In this document: piece by piece, positions 62,268 through 64,000 of the stretch
How positions within the stretch are numbered: position 1 is the stretch's first letter
Layout of the letters: each line of letters opens with the position of its first letter
From: Schaalia sp. lx-260
GTDB lineage: Bacteria; Actinomycetota; Actinomycetes; Actinomycetales; Actinomycetaceae
Assembly (NCBI RefSeq): GCF_021083645.1
Contig: NZ_JAJNRQ010000004.1
Span: 186,001-250,000, forward strand
Length of the DNA stretch: 64,000 nucleotides
Direction of reading: 5' to 3'
Notes under the pieces: model-generated
The model's database searches: none
Told to the model about the DNA's origin: nothing
Seen by the model: the letters and a program-made list of their open reading frames with translations, nothing else
Position numbers and translations under genes: made by a program

Positions 62268-62937
62268 TTATGCACATACTCATTATTTACTATTGACACT
62301 CATTCGGTTTCCTTGATATATCGAGGAAACTATTGATAGTTCACATAAAACATATGAATACCGTAAGTCATTAATAGTTTCCTTGTTCTATAAAGATTTC
62401 TTAGGACTAGTAGTAGTCTTCACCTCAATCAGTGTCTATAAATCTGAAATTAACAGTCAATCGAATGGAGCCAATGCGCAAGCACAAAGAATTACACCGA
62501 CCCAATTTCCCTAAGATAACATGCTGTATCTGAACACAATGCCTAATTAGAGGCTACTCATTTCTCAGAAAAACAGTTCCAGAGTGATAAATCATTCTCG
62601 AGCGATAACATGCGATGCCTAATTACTGTACTCGCATTCGTCACATTTCTAGACAATAAATAGCAAGATATAACGCCCAAGATACCTTTCTACTCCTATG
62701 AGTATGGACCAAAACCCTTCATTTAGCTTCACACAAGTAAAAGATATCCCTGAAAAAGTGCTCTGCTTTGTGCTCGTAAAGGTAGGCCTGAGATAACTGT
62801 ACCAGCACAACAGGACAAGACGTATATCTTTATTTCCTCTAATCCTATAGTTGTATCTTCCTCAAAGGTCATATTCACCAAGCACTCATATGCGACGAAA
62901 GCTATAACAAATCCATACATCTACTCATGACGACATA

Positions 62938-62953
62938 TGTTTCACGTGAAACA
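62938..62953. promoter_or_regulatory. parS: parS site in the AT-rich region
   Basis: Perfect TGTTTCACGTGAAACA in the middle of the region between parB and the peptide cassette; the third copy within 1.2 kb. Confidence 0.95.
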
Positions 62954-63321
62954 TTCACAAACTCTCTATGCATTGTGTAGGCATCTCAGAAATTCATCAA
63001 GTGATTTTTCCACAATGAAAAACCATCATTAGTGCGATGGAAAAAGTTTCTGTGAACAAGTTATATTTGCAGAATCGTGAAAATAGTCCGCTGAACTTAG
63101 CCCTGTTTTTCAGAGAAGCTATTTATCATTTATTCACGTCAATTTATGAATAGTCACTTCAGATAGAGCAGCAATCAGTAGATCCCACAGCACGTAGAAT
63201 ATCTTTACCTGCACGCACTACTACTAACGCTGAAATGATAATCCCTAGCAAGTGGAGAATTTACATACTGCGAATCTTCACTGCATCACATATATCTACA
63301 GACATATAGGCTCGTCGCTTA

Positions 63322-63389
63322 AAACTTCCTTTCTTTCGTATGTATCTTCTGAAAGGATCTGCTTCCGAAATATACGTAGCAGGAAGTTT
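63322..63389. repeat. 9-bp inverted repeat at the end of the peptide cassette
   Basis: AAACTTCCT (63322-63330) and AGGAAGTTT (63381-63389) are perfect complements 50 bases apart. The right arm reaches into the stop region of the 67-residue gene. It could be a long-loop terminator or a trace of a mobile element boundary; neither can be shown. Confidence 0.35.
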
Positions 63390-63591
63390 ATTCTTTTACT
63401 GCTTTCTTCCCCAGAAATAGGGAAATGAGGTCACATACGCCCGCAGCAAAAAGACATACAAAAGCAACGTAGAACACTGAACTGTGCAACGGACCGTGCA
63501 TAATAAAGGCAGCATAGATAAAGTCGCTACCCATAAGTAACGCGGCACATAAGCAAAAAACATTCACTAAAACTTGAAAAACTCTAGGCAT
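63388..63591 (-). CDS. Small membrane protein, possible immunity protein
   Basis: 67-residue protein with two hydrophobic helices (about residues 5-29, containing VNVFCLCAALLMGSDFIYAA, and 38-58, FYVAFVCLFAAGVCDLISLF) and a basic Lys-rich end (GKKAVKE). A GGGAG ribosome site overlaps the end of the preceding gene, which stops only nine bases upstream, so the two are co-translated. I do not recognise a family. Size, topology and partner fit a bacteriocin immunity protein, but that is inference from context. Confidence 0.6.
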   Translation of the reverse strand: MPRVFQVLVNVFCLCAALLMGSDFIYAAFIMHGPLHSSVFYVAFVCLFAAGVCDLISLFLGKKAVKE

Positions 63592-63600
63592 AATACTCCC

Positions 63601-64000
63601 TTATTTGTTTATGCAGTAGCTATGTTTCGCGCACTCAGTTGAAAAGCCGCTTTTCCACCCTTGGTATCCAGAAACTCCGTATATACCTCCGATAGGATAA
63701 GTTGCAATAACGGCAGCTGTAATAGCCCAACCTAGTTTTCCGTTCCATTGGCTCCATGTGATTTGCCCTGTTGCTGCTCGGGCAACACCATCGTCATACC
63801 CTGCTTTATAGCTACCGGCTACAGCGGCCACAACTGCAGCAACTATTGCGGAATAGGGAATTACTTCTGGATGTGCTGCTACATTTTCCGTTGTCAGTTG
63901 CGAATAATCAGCTGTCGAAAAGTTATCCTCTGTAGCTGATGCAATGCCCATTGATGAAAGCGTACAGGCGCAGACCAATGAAAGCGCTGTGAATGATCTT
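63601..64000 (-). CDS. Secreted bacteriocin-like peptide (5' end outside window)
   Basis: The frame is open to the right edge, so the start codon lies beyond the window. The visible N-terminal part (RSFTALSLVCACTLSSMGIA, then SA) is the core and cleavage end of a Sec signal peptide. The mature part is about 110 residues. It has two Ala/Val/Gly-rich amphipathic stretches (SAIVAAVVAAVAGSYKAGYD and AITAAVIATYPIGGIYGV) split by a Trp/Asn-rich segment, and a C-terminal CAKHSYCINK that could form a disulfide loop. No match to a named family is claimed. The profile and the adjoining two-helix protein suggest a membrane-active bacteriocin with its immunity partner. Downstream gene is coupled. Confidence 0.6.
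   Translation of the reverse strand, partial: RSFTALSLVCACTLSSMGIASATEDNFSTADYSQLTTENVAAHPEVIPYSAIVAAVVAAVAGSYKAGYDDGVARAATGQITWSQWNGKLGWAITAAVIATYPIGGIYGVSGYQGWKSGFSTECAKHSYCINK

Larger units (their letters stand above)
62189..63387. other. AT-rich region with parS sites, no gene recognised
   Basis: 1.2 kb between parB and the small-protein cassette. It is distinctly AT-rich and has no frame I can support; no parA motif is visible on either strand. It contains two perfect parS sites (62252-62267 and 62938-62953), one DnaA-box-like TTTTCCACA (63006-63014), and an inverted repeat pair (63322-63330 with 63381-63389) touching the end of the next gene. It may be insertion-derived DNA or eroded intergenic sequence. 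Confidence 0.55.

Noticed and set aside
62729-62920. A 63-codon minus-strand frame in the AT-rich region between parS sites
   Set aside because: No ribosome site, no recognisable domain and composition like the surrounding non-coding DNA; it is probably chance.
62189-63387. The AT-rich stretch as the replication origin itself
   Set aside because: Only one weak DnaA-box variant is present and dnaA/dnaN are not adjacent. parS sites mark origin proximity, not the origin.
1-64000. CRISPR arrays, insertion sequences, integrases or prophage genes
   Set aside because: No regularly spaced repeats and no transposase, integrase or phage structural motif was found on reading both strands.

Overview
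The window reads as the chromosome of a Gram-positive actinobacterium with mid GC content (about 50% by eye), most likely in or near the Actinomycetaceae. I cannot name a species from sequence alone. The support is a recognisable actinobacterial origin-proximal gene order (pcnA, NUDIX, DUF6049-type protein, murJ, trxB, aminotransferase, ddl, parB), the rpsF-ssb-rpsR-rplI operon followed at a distance by a class A PBP, a cysteine-free ribosomal protein S18, an LAxTG-type wall anchor, and sugar ABC transporters without their own ATPase. Three perfect parS sites at the right end place that end close to the replication origin.

Layout. 1-5 kb: end of an amidohydrolase, a cupin, and a polar amino-acid ABC importer. 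5-15 kb: housekeeping and stress genes, including nitroreductase, phosphoribosyltransferase, LMW tyrosine phosphatase, a luxS-mtnN pair, L-serine dehydratase, msrA, a Cys/His-rich DUF2249 protein with its own palindromic operator, and RidA. 15-18 kb: nrdHIE with paired NrdR boxes and a DnaA-box cluster upstream; nrdF is not here. 18.7-25 kb: a GH31 glycosidase plus sugar ABC importer operon, with a divergent LacI regulator. 25-32 kb: NhaC antiporter, MalY-like C-S lyase, then xylB, xylA and a divergent ROK regulator. 32.7-38 kb: tRNA-Leu(CAG), an ABC-2 exporter, a cold-shock protein behind an AT-rich leader, and RarD. 38-43 kb: dnaB, a MATE pump, and the rpsF operon behind a probable S6:S18 autoregulatory leader. 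43.7-48 kb: a GC-rich wall-anchored DUF1542-like protein with an 11-C tract upstream, then a class A PBP. 48-62 kb: the conserved origin-proximal block. 62-64 kb: AT-rich DNA with parS sites, then a two-gene cassette that looks like a secreted bacteriocin-type peptide plus a small membrane protein.

How it fits together. The GH31 enzyme and its importer probably feed alpha-xylosides or related oligosaccharides into xylose isomerase and xylulokinase. LuxS and MtnN together run the detoxification arm of the activated-methyl cycle and would make AI-2. murJ, ddl, the PBP and the wall-anchored protein concern the envelope; ParB and parS organise the origin. The least ordinary parts are the peptide/membrane-protein cassette beside parB, the possible phase-variable surface protein, the CGCGGH-repeat/DUF2249 protein with its operator, and the nrd leader.
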